A DNA stretch of 64,000 bases from Bacillota bacterium (lineage in GTDB: Bacteria; Bacillota; Desulfotomaculia; Desulfotomaculales; Desulfallaceae), in the NCBI GenBank assembly GCA_023439185.1, contig JAEXOR010000050.1:56475-120474 (forward strand), in the 5' to 3' direction. Below, piece after piece: positions 15,248-23,460 of the stretch. Below the pieces are notes generated by a model. The model saw nothing but the letters and a program-made list of their open reading frames with translations, did not search any database and was not told the DNA's origin. The position numbers and the translations under genes are program-made. Each line of letters begins with the position of its first letter. The first letter of the stretch is position 1.

Positions 15248-16387
15248 CTATTTCAAGATGTTAGCCGCGATAACGATGCGCTGCACTTCGCTGGTGCCTT
15301 CGTAAATCTCGGTGATCTTAGCATCGCGCATCATCCGCTCTACCGGGTATTCCCTGGTGTAACCGTACCCGCCCAGAATTTGCACTGCCTTGGTGGTAAC
15401 CCACATGGCGCATTCGGAGGCATATAGCTTGGCCATGGCCGATTCTTTGCTATAAGGCAGTTTATTGTCTTTAAGATAGGCCGCCCGGTAAACCAGCAGC
15501 CTGGCCGCGTCTATGCGGGTGGCCATGTCGGCCATCATCCACTGCAGGCCCTGAAAGGAACTAATCGGTTTACCGAACTGTTCGCGGATTTTGCTGTATT
15601 TAACCGCTTCCTCAAATGCGCCCTGGGCTATTCCCAGCGCCTGTGCGGCTATGCCGATCCGGCCGCCGTCCAGGGTCATCAGTGCGATCTTAAATCCACT
15701 GCCGTCGGAGCCAAGCAAGTTTTCTTTGGGGATGCGGCAGTTTTCAAAAACCAGCTCGTAGGTTGCCGAGGCCCGGATGCCCATCTTATGCTCTTTTTTA
15801 CCAAAACCGAAGCCCGGTGTGCCCTTCTCCACGATAAAAGCCGCCGTGCCCTTGTGTCCTTTGGACTTGTCCGTACTGGCAATAACCACATAGATATCAG
15901 CCACGCTGCCGTTGGTGATAAATATTTTGGTGCCGTTGAGCACGTATTCGTCACCATCCGGCACGGCTGTGGTTTTTACAGCACCGGCGTCGGAACCGGC
16001 AGCGGGCTCAGTGAGTCCCAGGGCGCCAATCTTCTCGCCGCCGGCCAGCGGGGCCAGGTACTTTTGCTTCTGCTCCTCGGTACCAAAGTGATAGATGGGC
16101 CAGCTGCCCAGCGAAGTGTGGGCCGAAACCAGTACACCGCTGGAGGCGCATACCCTGGACAGTTCCTCCACAGCTATGGCGTAGCACACGTTGTCCATGC
16201 CCGCTCCGTTATATTTTTCAGCAAAGGGAATACCGGCGAGACCCATCTCCGCCATTTTTTTCCACAAACTGTAATCGTACTCCTCAATTTCATCCATCGG
16301 GCCCGCCTTGGGCGCAACTTCTTTATCGGCAAAATCCCGCACGGTTTTACGAATCATTTCCTGTTCTTCGGTCAGTTTGAATATCAT
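15248..16387 (-). CDS. Short-chain acyl-CoA dehydrogenase (butyryl-CoA type)
   Basis: 379 residues from ATG 16387 with AAAAGGAGG upstream. FAD flavoenzyme that interconverts acyl-CoA and 2-enoyl-CoA. Visible signatures: LGLTEPAAGSDAGAVKTTA (FAD/substrate loop), QIFGGYGYTREY-like ILGGYGYTREYPVERMMRD, and the catalytic Glu in IYEGTSEVQRIVIAANILK. Length and catalytic Glu position fit butyryl-CoA dehydrogenases. Electron-transfer flavoprotein genes are not adjacent. The divergent CoA-transferase suggests a shared role in short-chain acyl-CoA metabolism. The longer open frame to 16423 lacks its own ribosome site. Confidence 0.92.
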   Translation of the reverse strand: MIFKLTEEQEMIRKTVRDFADKEVAPKAGPMDEIEEYDYSLWKKMAEMGLAGIPFAEKYNGAGMDNVCYAIAVEELSRVCASSGVLVSAHTSLGSWPIYHFGTEEQKQKYLAPLAGGEKIGALGLTEPAAGSDAGAVKTTAVPDGDEYVLNGTKIFITNGSVADIYVVIASTDKSKGHKGTAAFIVEKGTPGFGFGKKEHKMGIRASATYELVFENCRIPKENLLGSDGSGFKIALMTLDGGRIGIAAQALGIAQGAFEEAVKYSKIREQFGKPISSFQGLQWMMADMATRIDAARLLVYRAAYLKDNKLPYSKESAMAKLYASECAMWVTTKAVQILGGYGYTREYPVERMMRDAKITEIYEGTSEVQRIVIAANILK

Positions 16388-16581
16388 TAACCTGTTCCTC
16401 CTTTTAAAAAATAAGTTAAGCAAATATTATACCAACTCCGAAAAAACTTTATTTTTCACCACACCCTGGTCCGAATTCAATATTTTGTTAGTGATTTAAG
16501 CAATTTTATTTAAAATACTAAATAACTAGTCAATATTCAACACCATGGCAAACCGTTTTAATCTGCCTACCGGGTTGACAG

Positions 16582-16670
16582 CGTATACACCGTAGACATT
16601 GGGCTTGTAGTATTTAAATAACCTGCCGGAGAGGATCAATCAATCTTTTGAGTGTCTACAACGTTTACAC
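16582..16670 (+). promoter_or_regulatory. Two candidate activator sites (UAS) for the sigma-54 promoter
   Basis: CGTATACACCGTAGACAT (16582-16599) resembles the reverse complement of GTGTCTACAACGTTTACAC (16652-16670) at about two thirds of positions, and the second is itself dyad-like (GTGT...ACAC). Paired sites about 100-180 bases upstream of a -24/-12 promoter are typical for enhancer-binding proteins. Confidence 0.5.
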
Positions 16671-16756
16671 TATCCCCAATCATCCCCTACACTTAATTCC
16701 GTTGATTTTCCAAGTACGACGCCTGTCTTTTGAAAATTCAGTCCTTTATATTTATT

Positions 16757-16774
16757 TCGGTACAACTTTTGCGA
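16757..16774 (+). promoter_or_regulatory. Sigma-54 (-24/-12) promoter of CoA-transferase gene
   Basis: CGGTACAACTTTTGCGA has GG and GC separated by exactly ten bases, as sigma-54 promoters require, and resembles TGGCAC-N5-TTGC. It lies about 55 bases before the start codon at 16827. A gene for a sigma-54 activator lies downstream. Confidence 0.65.
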
Positions 16775-16826
16775 TACTTGTTATTTCAAATAATTCAAAA
16801 CTTATTGATAGGAGGCAATATTTAAA

Positions 16827-18191
16827 ATGTCAGTGAAACTCTTCCAAGAACTGGCCCATGTGTCTACCGCCCGTAAAACGGTTCTTTACCAGGTGCCACG
16901 TAAAATAAAGGAATTATACAGTAGAAAACTTGTCACAGCCGGGGAAGCGGTAAGGGCAATCAAATCCGGGGATAATCTGGTGCTGCCCCTGGGATGCGGA
17001 GAGCCGGGCGCCCTGGTTGCCGCTATGGCCCAAAGGCACCAGGAGCTTAAAGAGGTCAAGGTGCATCAGATGCTGCCGCTTACCCAAGCCGACTATATCA
17101 GTCCGGAGATGGCCGGCAGCTTCCGCCACGTATCCTGGTTTACCAGCGGCATCAACCGGCGGGCTGTGAACGAGGGCTGGGCTGATTTTATGCCCGGCCA
17201 CTTTCACGAATATCCCCGGCTGTTTCAGGAATATGTACCGGTGGATGTTTTCATGGGCACGGTGTCACCCATGGACGAACTGGGCTTCTTCAGTTTCGGG
17301 CTGTCCGTGGATTATACCACCACTGCCGCCGCCGAAGCCGGAATAGTAATATTGGAGGTTAACCCCAATATGCCCCGGACGCGGGGGGAAAGCCTTATTC
17401 ACATTACCGATGTGGATTATGTTGTTGAGAACAATGCTCCAATAACGCAGATTCCCATTCCCCCTTTAAGCGAGGAGGATAATATTATCGGCGGCTATAT
17501 AGCGGAAAAGATCGATGACGGCTCCACCATTCAACTGGGCATTGGCGGCATGCCGAACGCAGTGGCCAATGCGCTGGTAAACAAAAAAGACCTGGGTATT
17601 CATACAGAGATGATTACCGACGGAATGGTGGATTTAATTGAAAGCGGCGTGATTACGGGCAGGAGAAAAACCATCCATCCGGGCAAAATAATCGGCAGTT
17701 TTGCGGCCGGCACCCAGCGGCTGTATAATTTTCTAAACGACAATCCAATGGTGGAGATGTATCCCGTTTCCTATGTCAATGATCCTTATGTAATAGGCAA
17801 AAACTATAAAATGATATCAATTAATGCCACTTTGGAGGTTGACCTGCTCGGCCAGTGCGCCTCGGAAACAATTGGGCCCAGGCAATACAGCGCCACCGGC
17901 GGGCAAGCCGATTTCGCCCAGGGGTGTTTGCGTTCCCCGGGCGGCAAAGGGTTCATTGCGCTCCACTCCACAGCTAAAAAGGGAGCCATTTCTAAAATTG
18001 TGCCGTTTTTAAAGCAGGGGACAGTGGTAAGCTGCTCTAAAAACGATGTGGACCACATTGTCACTGAATTCGGCGTCGCCAAGCTGCGGGGCAAAACAGC
18101 ACGGGAACGGGCAGTGGAGCTAATTTCCGTGGCCCATCCCGATTTCCGCGCCGATCTGCGGGCCGCCGCCCGCAAAATGAATTTGCTTTAA
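16827..18191 (+). CDS. Acetyl-CoA hydrolase/transferase family CoA-transferase
   Basis: 454 residues; ATAGGAGG ribosome site before ATG 16827. Cytosolic enzyme of the family containing 4-hydroxybutyrate, butyrate and propionate:acetate CoA-transferases. Signatures seen: GDNLVLPLGCGEPGALVAAM near the N-terminus, IQLGIGGMPNAVANAL (CoA-binding loop), and the region GLHTEMITD-like GIHTEMITDGMVDLIESGVI carrying the probable catalytic Glu. The C-terminal GGQADFAQGCLRSPGGKGFI is also typical. It is regulated by sigma-54 judging by the promoter, probably through the next gene. The likely role is exchanging CoA between short-chain acids, feeding the acyl-CoA dehydrogenase; the acid substrate cannot be told from sequence. 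Confidence 0.88.
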   Translation: MSVKLFQELAHVSTARKTVLYQVPRKIKELYSRKLVTAGEAVRAIKSGDNLVLPLGCGEPGALVAAMAQRHQELKEVKVHQMLPLTQADYISPEMAGSFRHVSWFTSGINRRAVNEGWADFMPGHFHEYPRLFQEYVPVDVFMGTVSPMDELGFFSFGLSVDYTTTAAAEAGIVILEVNPNMPRTRGESLIHITDVDYVVENNAPITQIPIPPLSEEDNIIGGYIAEKIDDGSTIQLGIGGMPNAVANALVNKKDLGIHTEMITDGMVDLIESGVITGRRKTIHPGKIIGSFAAGTQRLYNFLNDNPMVEMYPVSYVNDPYVIGKNYKMISINATLEVDLLGQCASETIGPRQYSATGGQADFAQGCLRSPGGKGFIALHSTAKKGAISKIVPFLKQGTVVSCSKNDVDHIVTEFGVAKLRGKTARERAVELISVAHPDFRADLRAAARKMNLL

Positions 18192-18314
18192 GCTGCCGCC
18201 AATCTTACTTGATAGCCCTTAAAATGCTTACGACAGGTTTTTTTATTAAATTGTCGAATAATATAAGCTATCTATTAGAAATTAATATCTATAAAAAGGT
18301 CTGGTTAATTAAAC

Positions 18315-20042
18315 ATGGTTGAATTAAATACTCCCATCAAATTGCATAATATTTTTGATTCAACCAGCAACGCAGTGCTGGCGGTAAACCGCTCCGGAAT
18401 AATCATTTACTGCAACCGGCAGGTGGGAAAATTCCTTGATTTGCCCTCCGGGGAAATTATCGGCAAACATGTTAAGGATTTTTTCCCCACCACCGGCTTG
18501 CTGGAAGTAATGGAGAACGGCCGACCCCAGATAGATACCCGGCTGGCTTTAAAAAACGGCACCTATCTCTCCAACCGCAACCCCATTGTCATCAACGGCA
18601 AGATCGTGGGAGCGGTTGCGGTTTTTCAGGATGTTACCAAAACACAAAACATTATCGACGAACTAACAACAATCAATGAAAAAAACGCCGAATTAAAAGA
18701 AATGCTGACCAATATCCTGGAGTTATCCAGCGACGGCATAATTGCGGTTGACCGTGATTATATAATAACCATGGCCAACCAGGCGTTTGCCAGTTTTTTT
18801 AATAAAAAAGTCGATGATATTATCGGACAACACGTGAAAAAGATTTATAATCCAATTTTTCCCCAGGCCATGGAAACGGGTCAATCGGAATACGGTTATG
18901 TAACAACTTTAAACGGCCATGAAATCATCGCCAACAGAGTGCCCATCAGGAAAAATGGTAAAATAGTCGGCGCCCTGGGGACCGTAGTCTTTAAAAACAT
19001 CTCTGATCTTTACGCCTTGTCTGAGAAAATAGATAATTTGCGCAGCCAGCTTGATTTTTACAAAGATGAACTTAAACGGGCCCAGCGTTCCAAATTTACC
19101 TTCGATCAAATTATCGGGAAAAATCCCGCTTTTGTCGCCTTGAAGAAAACCGCCAGGCGGGTGACCCAAAACCAGTCCACAATATTGATCCGGGGAGAAA
19201 GCGGTACGGGCAAGGAGCTTTTTGCCCACGCCATCTACACGGAAAGCGAGCGCAAAAACGGTCCTTTTGTTAAAGTTAACTGCGCTGCGATCCCTGAAAA
19301 CCTGTTGGAATCGGAGCTATTCGGCTACAGAGAAGGGGCCTTTACCGGCGCCCAAAAGGGCGGTCACGCCGGTAAATTCGAGTTGGCCCACAAAGGAATT
19401 ATTTTTCTGGACGAAATAGGTGACATGCCGCTTTTAATGCAGAGCAAAATACTCCGTGTTTTGCAGGAGAAAGAAATTGAACGGCTTGGCGACACCAAGC
19501 CCAAGCGGGTTAATGTAAGAGTTATTGCCGCCACCAACCGCAACCTTGAAGAGATGGTAGCCCAGGGCCAATTTCGCCGGGACCTGTATTACCGGATTAA
19601 TGTGGTTTCCCTGAATATCCCGCCTTTACGGGATAGAATAGAAGATCTGGAGCTTTTACTGCAGCATTTTATCGAAAGGTTCAACAAGCAATTCGGTTTA
19701 CGGGTTACAGGAATAGACCAGGAAGCCCTGGCTGTTCTTCGCAACCACCGCTGGCCCGGCAATATCCGTGAATTGGAGAACATCGTTGAACGGGCTTTTA
19801 ATATTCTTGAAGGAAAGACGATAAACAAGGAACACCTCCCCCTGTATCTGCTTAGCGCCCAAAAATACCGGGAGCTTAAAAATCGCGGCAGCCTGCACCA
19901 GTTAGTCGAGGAAATTGAACGTGAAGCCATTATTGAAGCACTAAAGACCTGCAGTGGCAATAAAAACCAAGCGGCAGTCCTGCTTGGCATTTCCAGGGCC
20001 GGACTGTACAAAAAACTTAAACGTTACAAACTTGATATTTAA
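18315..20042 (+). CDS. Sigma-54-dependent PAS-AAA+-Fis transcription activator
   Basis: 575 residues. Two N-terminal PAS domains (about 10-115 and 130-235), then the AAA+ domain with Walker A GESGTGKELFAHAIY, the sigma-54-contact loop GAFTGA, Walker B IIFLDEIGDMP, and a C-terminal Fis-type helix-turn-helix (NKNQAAVLLGISRAGLYKKL). PAS domains sense a small ligand or redox state. No receiver domain, so it is not a two-component regulator. The gene follows the CoA-transferase by 123 bases and most likely activates that gene through the sites at 16.58-16.67 kb. Confidence 0.92.
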   Translation: MVELNTPIKLHNIFDSTSNAVLAVNRSGIIIYCNRQVGKFLDLPSGEIIGKHVKDFFPTTGLLEVMENGRPQIDTRLALKNGTYLSNRNPIVINGKIVGAVAVFQDVTKTQNIIDELTTINEKNAELKEMLTNILELSSDGIIAVDRDYIITMANQAFASFFNKKVDDIIGQHVKKIYNPIFPQAMETGQSEYGYVTTLNGHEIIANRVPIRKNGKIVGALGTVVFKNISDLYALSEKIDNLRSQLDFYKDELKRAQRSKFTFDQIIGKNPAFVALKKTARRVTQNQSTILIRGESGTGKELFAHAIYTESERKNGPFVKVNCAAIPENLLESELFGYREGAFTGAQKGGHAGKFELAHKGIIFLDEIGDMPLLMQSKILRVLQEKEIERLGDTKPKRVNVRVIAATNRNLEEMVAQGQFRRDLYYRINVVSLNIPPLRDRIEDLELLLQHFIERFNKQFGLRVTGIDQEALAVLRNHRWPGNIRELENIVERAFNILEGKTINKEHLPLYLLSAQKYRELKNRGSLHQLVEEIEREAIIEALKTCSGNKNQAAVLLGISRAGLYKKLKRYKLDI

Positions 20043-20151
20043 AACAAGCACTCAACCAGCCCTGGTAATGGGAAGCCGAAAATCGGGCATAGCTAATTTC
20101 ACCTTTTCTATTAACTAGCGCTTCTATTCCTTCTTCAAATTTTTAGTAGTT

Positions 20152-21057
20152 TTATGTATTTGACCGTTTTCCTCCCATAAATGAAGGCCGGGTCGGCTGA
20201 TCAACCGGTATTCCCGCAGGCAGCATAGGCTCGTACATCATCAAGGCGTGATTTTCCGTAATAAACTGATCTTCCGCAATGGCGCCGTCCTTGACCTGTA
20301 CCTGGCGGCACAGCACGTTGTGACGTACATACCCGCCCCAGGGCTCATGGGTAATGCGGTGTCCGGCCTCGTACACCCGGTAGTCCAGAACCGGCTCCCG
20401 GTCACTGAGCCACGCGCCGTGCAGAAACTCCTCCCCCACAAATACTTTTAACTGGTATTGATCTGCAGTATCGTTGCGTATTTGCAGGTCAACGTAATTG
20501 TATGCCACCGTGGCCCCGCTGCCAAAGGGTTGGGAGCGTCCCGAGTCGGGGAATACGTCGTAGTTGTGCCGCCACCTTTCCACCACCGTCAGTGGTGTGT
20601 GCAGGGTCATCCAATAAATAAGGTTGGAAAGCTGGCACAAACCGCCCCCGGTTTCCGGCCGGAAAAAGCCGTTGCACAAGACCATACCTTCCACGTACCC
20701 CTTGCGCCGGGTGGGTTTGCCTACTAGCCGCCAGAAGGAAAAAACCTCGCCGGGTTTAAGGACAACTCCGTTCAACCGGGCCACGGCAATTTTCAGGTTG
20801 ACAATCTTGTTATGCTGCAGCCACATGTCCACGTTGCGCAGCCGGCGCAGCAGGGGCGTTCGGTGCCGGAATACCGTAAACGGCATATCGCTGGGGCCAA
20901 TCGTCCGGGCGTATGAAGAATGGTTGGCCTGCCAGGCCAGGTACCGCCGCCAGGTGAAATACAACCGTCCGGTCCACATGCGCAAAGCGGACCGCCGCCG
21001 GGGCGCGGGAACCGGAACCGTATACCGGCAGGCTGCATCAGGTACCGGCATGATCAT
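20152..21057 (-). CDS. vanW: VanW-family protein
   Basis: About 301 residues from ATG 21057 (AAAGGA ribosome site); an earlier GTG at 21072 is possible. The diagnostic VanW core is present: LKPGEVFSFWRLVGKPTRRK, GYVEGMVLCNGFFRPETGGG, LCQLSNLIYWMTLHTPLTVV and ERWRHNYDVFPDSGR. VanW occurs in some vancomycin-resistance clusters and widely in Firmicutes; its biochemical role is not established. There are no other van genes here, so resistance cannot be inferred. It overlaps the upstream membrane-protein gene by 20 bases, implying co-transcription. Confidence 0.85.
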   Translation of the reverse strand: MIMPVPDAACRYTVPVPAPRRRSALRMWTGRLYFTWRRYLAWQANHSSYARTIGPSDMPFTVFRHRTPLLRRLRNVDMWLQHNKIVNLKIAVARLNGVVLKPGEVFSFWRLVGKPTRRKGYVEGMVLCNGFFRPETGGGLCQLSNLIYWMTLHTPLTVVERWRHNYDVFPDSGRSQPFGSGATVAYNYVDLQIRNDTADQYQLKVFVGEEFLHGAWLSDREPVLDYRVYEAGHRITHEPWGGYVRHNVLCRQVQVKDGAIAEDQFITENHALMMYEPMLPAGIPVDQPTRPSFMGGKRSNT

Positions 21058-21862
21058 AACATTCCTTTCCACAGGTCACCAGGGCGGTTACATAAAGCAC
21101 CGGGATTAAGATTAAAATTAATGTCATGGTATAGTTATAGAAACCGGCAAGCATGGCGCCGAAATCTCCATGGAAAAGAACCCAGGGGAAAATCCAGGCC
21201 AGGGATACAAAGATTTGCAGCGACATTGCCACCGTCAGCCATTTTAATAACCGGCTGCCGGTAACCCTGATTATTCCAAGGGCCGCTTTGATACCAATCA
21301 GATAGATAACCGTAAATAAAATGGATACTGTGCTCATAAACACATAATCAATGATACGGGGATGTTCCGTCACAAATAATGTGCCGGCTTGCCAGACACC
21401 ATATAAAACAATGTACACTACCAGGGCAAGTAAAAACCCTCTTTTGAACGGCTGTTCATAGCCTTTATAATTACCGACGGCATGCACTAAAAAGAAGGCG
21501 GAAAGGAAAGCGCCGGCCTGCTGCAGAACAGCAATAACCATCTGAACCGCTTGCAGAACAGCTAATTTGCCCGACACGATAAATCGGTTCCAAATCAACC
21601 CGGACAGCACATTCAATAACGCCATGCCGGTAATTATGAAAAATGAGACGGCCAGCAGTTTGAAAAAAGCCTCGTTGGTAAGCCGGTAATACCGCCAAGA
21701 CAAGATCCCGGCGGCGGCAAACAAAATCCATCCCAACTGTCGCAGCAGCCTCATCCACCAATTGGCGGGAAGATACGCCAACAACTTTGACTCCGTAACC
21801 ACCACGGAAAGCCCCATCAGGATTACCACAGCCGCTATCGCATACGCCCAATATTTACTCAT
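21038..21862 (-). CDS. Multi-span membrane protein of unknown function
   Basis: 274 residues from ATG 21862, with GGAGGGTGAT just in front. About eight hydrophobic segments (for example WAYAIAAVVILMGLSVVV, VVYIVLYGVWQAGTLFV, MTLILILIPVLYVTALVTC) alternate with short loops. No signature motif recognised. The gene overlaps vanW, so the two are probably one unit. It could be a sensor-like or transport-related integral membrane protein. Confidence 0.7.
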   Translation of the reverse strand: MSKYWAYAIAAVVILMGLSVVVTESKLLAYLPANWWMRLLRQLGWILFAAAGILSWRYYRLTNEAFFKLLAVSFFIITGMALLNVLSGLIWNRFIVSGKLAVLQAVQMVIAVLQQAGAFLSAFFLVHAVGNYKGYEQPFKRGFLLALVVYIVLYGVWQAGTLFVTEHPRIIDYVFMSTVSILFTVIYLIGIKAALGIIRVTGSRLLKWLTVAMSLQIFVSLAWIFPWVLFHGDFGAMLAGFYNYTMTLILILIPVLYVTALVTCGKECYDHAGT

Positions 21863-21885
21863 ATCACCCTCCCCAATCTGCACTC

Positions 21886-22440
21886 TTACCCAGTCTGTAT
21901 TGTTTTTACTACTATGCCGGAAGGCAGTTCAAATAACAGGATTATATCGTACTGATCAGTTTTAGCTTCATCGTTTATAAAAAACTCAAGCTCTATATTA
22001 GAGACCTCCGCATCTAGAGGATGTATGACTTTACTTTTTTCCAGTTCATCAGATGAAAAAGGAATCTGGTTTTCTGCCCTTTTCAATACACTTTCAAAAG
22101 ATGGACTTCTGCCGATAAAAACCTTGGCCCCGGATTTTGCACTTATTGAACTCCATATCGCATCTTCTTTGGGAATTATTATAATATAAGGGTTATTTAA
22201 CTTAATGTTTTCCTCTGCTTGCCAATCAATAACAAGCTTAAAATGCTCTTTGTATACATTTGAGTCTATCCATTTGCTTGATTGCTCTGTCAGATTTCGA
22301 AAATCAAGATACTCTTCAAGGTTGTTATAATAAATGACTTCAGCATTTGCCTGAATTTGGGGTTTGGACTCATTATTACAGCCGGCTATAATTAAAATGC
22401 TCAGGATTAAATATGAGCTCTTTAAAATTAACCCAAGCAT
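21886..22440 (-). CDS. Putative lipoprotein
   Basis: 184 residues: MLGLILKSSYLILSILIIAG followed by CNNESKPQ, a signal peptide with lipobox IIAGC. The mature part has a mixed alpha/beta pattern with conserved-looking VIYYNNLEEYLDFRNLTEQS and a C-terminal IILLFELPSGIVVKTI. No family recognised. An AGGAGGAATTATATG context provides the ribosome site. AT-rich compared with vanW. Confidence 0.6.
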   Translation of the reverse strand: MLGLILKSSYLILSILIIAGCNNESKPQIQANAEVIYYNNLEEYLDFRNLTEQSSKWIDSNVYKEHFKLVIDWQAEENIKLNNPYIIIIPKEDAIWSSISAKSGAKVFIGRSPSFESVLKRAENQIPFSSDELEKSKVIHPLDAEVSNIELEFFINDEAKTDQYDIILLFELPSGIVVKTIQTG

Positions 22441-22478
22441 ATAATTCCTCCTTGTTTGTCCCCTTTCTTAGCCCTTCC

Positions 22479-23030
22479 TTAATCATCATTTTGCAAAATT
22501 ATTTTTTTTGCACTTTCTAAAAAACTCTCGGGTTCCGCCGGAGATAAAAGATAAGGTTCTCCACTTATAGTAGTAATACGTACCATATGGTCCCAACGTG
22601 TAGCATATACTATTGCTGCACTACCGTCAGGCAAACTAAATTGACCAGCATAGCCAAAATGCCCGCCCAACCATGTGAATCCAACCCCGGGTTTTGCAAA
22701 TTTAACTAGATCAATAGATTTAATTTCACCTTTAGGAATCTTGTAAGAAGTAACTGGAGTTTGAATAATTATCGCATCAGATAATATCCGGTAGCCACGC
22801 GGCGAAAATAGAAAAGGGAAAAACCAATAAAACCCTATGGTTACTATCCCTAATATTATCGTTATCGGATGTGACATATATTTAGCCGTTTTATCCTTGG
22901 GGGCAATTTCAAATTTATTAATCATATTGTTTTTTTTAGTTTTGGCATTATGAATCACGGCAAGAATAAGCGCTGAGGTAATAAATAAAAACCCCAATAA
23001 CCATCCTACAGCCGGGGCATAATCAACCAT
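22479..23030 (-). CDS. Membrane protein with bacterial PH-like domain
   Basis: 183 residues with two or three membrane helices (VGWLLGFLFITSALILAVI; ITIILGIVTIGFYWFFPFLF) and a cytosolic or external beta-rich domain (YRILSDAIIIQTPVTSYKIP, KGEIKSIDLV, IVYATRWDHMVRITTISGEP) that resembles bacterial pleckstrin-homology-like domains (strand, then a KGEIKSI turn). The C-terminal helix FLESAKKI fits that fold. Function unknown. It is separated by 38 bases from the lipoprotein gene and probably co-transcribed. Confidence 0.6.
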   Translation of the reverse strand: MVDYAPAVGWLLGFLFITSALILAVIHNAKTKKNNMINKFEIAPKDKTAKYMSHPITIILGIVTIGFYWFFPFLFSPRGYRILSDAIIIQTPVTSYKIPKGEIKSIDLVKFAKPGVGFTWLGGHFGYAGQFSLPDGSAAIVYATRWDHMVRITTISGEPYLLSPAEPESFLESAKKIILQNDD

Positions 23031-23129
23031 GGATTTTAGTACGTTACCTAATATTACGGATATTCCACTAAGTGCACATAAGGAGGCAACGACATACTTT
23101 TTATTAGCCTTAATTTAAACCACCACCTT

Positions 23130-23275
23130 TGCCCGTCAACCGTCATGACCAGAGGCCAGTTTAACCTTCCGGTTCTTGAATCCAGCCTGATTTTCCTTCT
23201 CACAATGTCCGAAAAGTGCTTCTGGCCCTTTGAAAAGTAGATATAAGTGTTTGAAAAAATATACAGATCTTGATA
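23130..23275 (-). pseudogene. Degenerate second AgrC-like N-terminal remnant
   Basis: The minus strand aligns with 13280-13385: the blocks TTTTTCAAACACTTATATCT, TTTTCAAAGGGCC and GATTCAAGAACCGG correspond to the STFQT-repeat and FKNRE region of copy B. Here frameshifts and a stop destroy the frame, leaving only KGQKHFSDIVRRKIRLDSRT in a mixed frame. It supports the view that several agrC-type 5' ends once existed in this genome. Confidence 0.5.
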
Positions 23276-23277
23276 TG

Positions 23278-23380
23278 AACATCCTTTTAATATAAGACTG
23301 TTAAAAGGCGGTTTTGGTTTCACATTTTTATAAGAAAATTTATCTTCTTTTTACGACAATATTTGCACAGCAAAACCAGG
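23278..23380. repeat. Intergenic repeat copy C (agr-type upstream region)
   Basis: AACATCCTTTTAATATAAGA through TTTTACGACAATATT, the most diverged of three copies (see 9121 and 13387), again directly upstream of an AgrC-like remnant. Confidence 0.65.
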
Positions 23381-23385
23381 TTCAA

Positions 23386-23441
23386 TAAAAAAGGGCTGCT
23401 GCACTTCGAACACCAGGTTCGTTCTGCAACAGCCCTTTTAC
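23386..23441 (-). terminator. Intrinsic terminator, twin of the one at 1.94 kb
   Basis: GGGCTGCTGCA and TGCAACAGCCC pair across the same CTTCGAACACC interior as the hairpin at 1936-1992, with A- and T-runs on either side. It terminates the HipA-like gene on the minus strand. Confidence 0.75.
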
Positions 23442-23460
23442 GGAAGAAAATTTTAATGAT

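Noticed and set aside
18192..18314. Possible terminator between the CoA-transferase and activator genes
   Set aside because: A T-run is present (GACAGGTTTTTTT), but I find no stable stem in front of it.
20152..21057. Vancomycin-resistance cluster
   Set aside because: Only a VanW-family gene is present; no ligase, dehydrogenase or dipeptidase genes accompany it.
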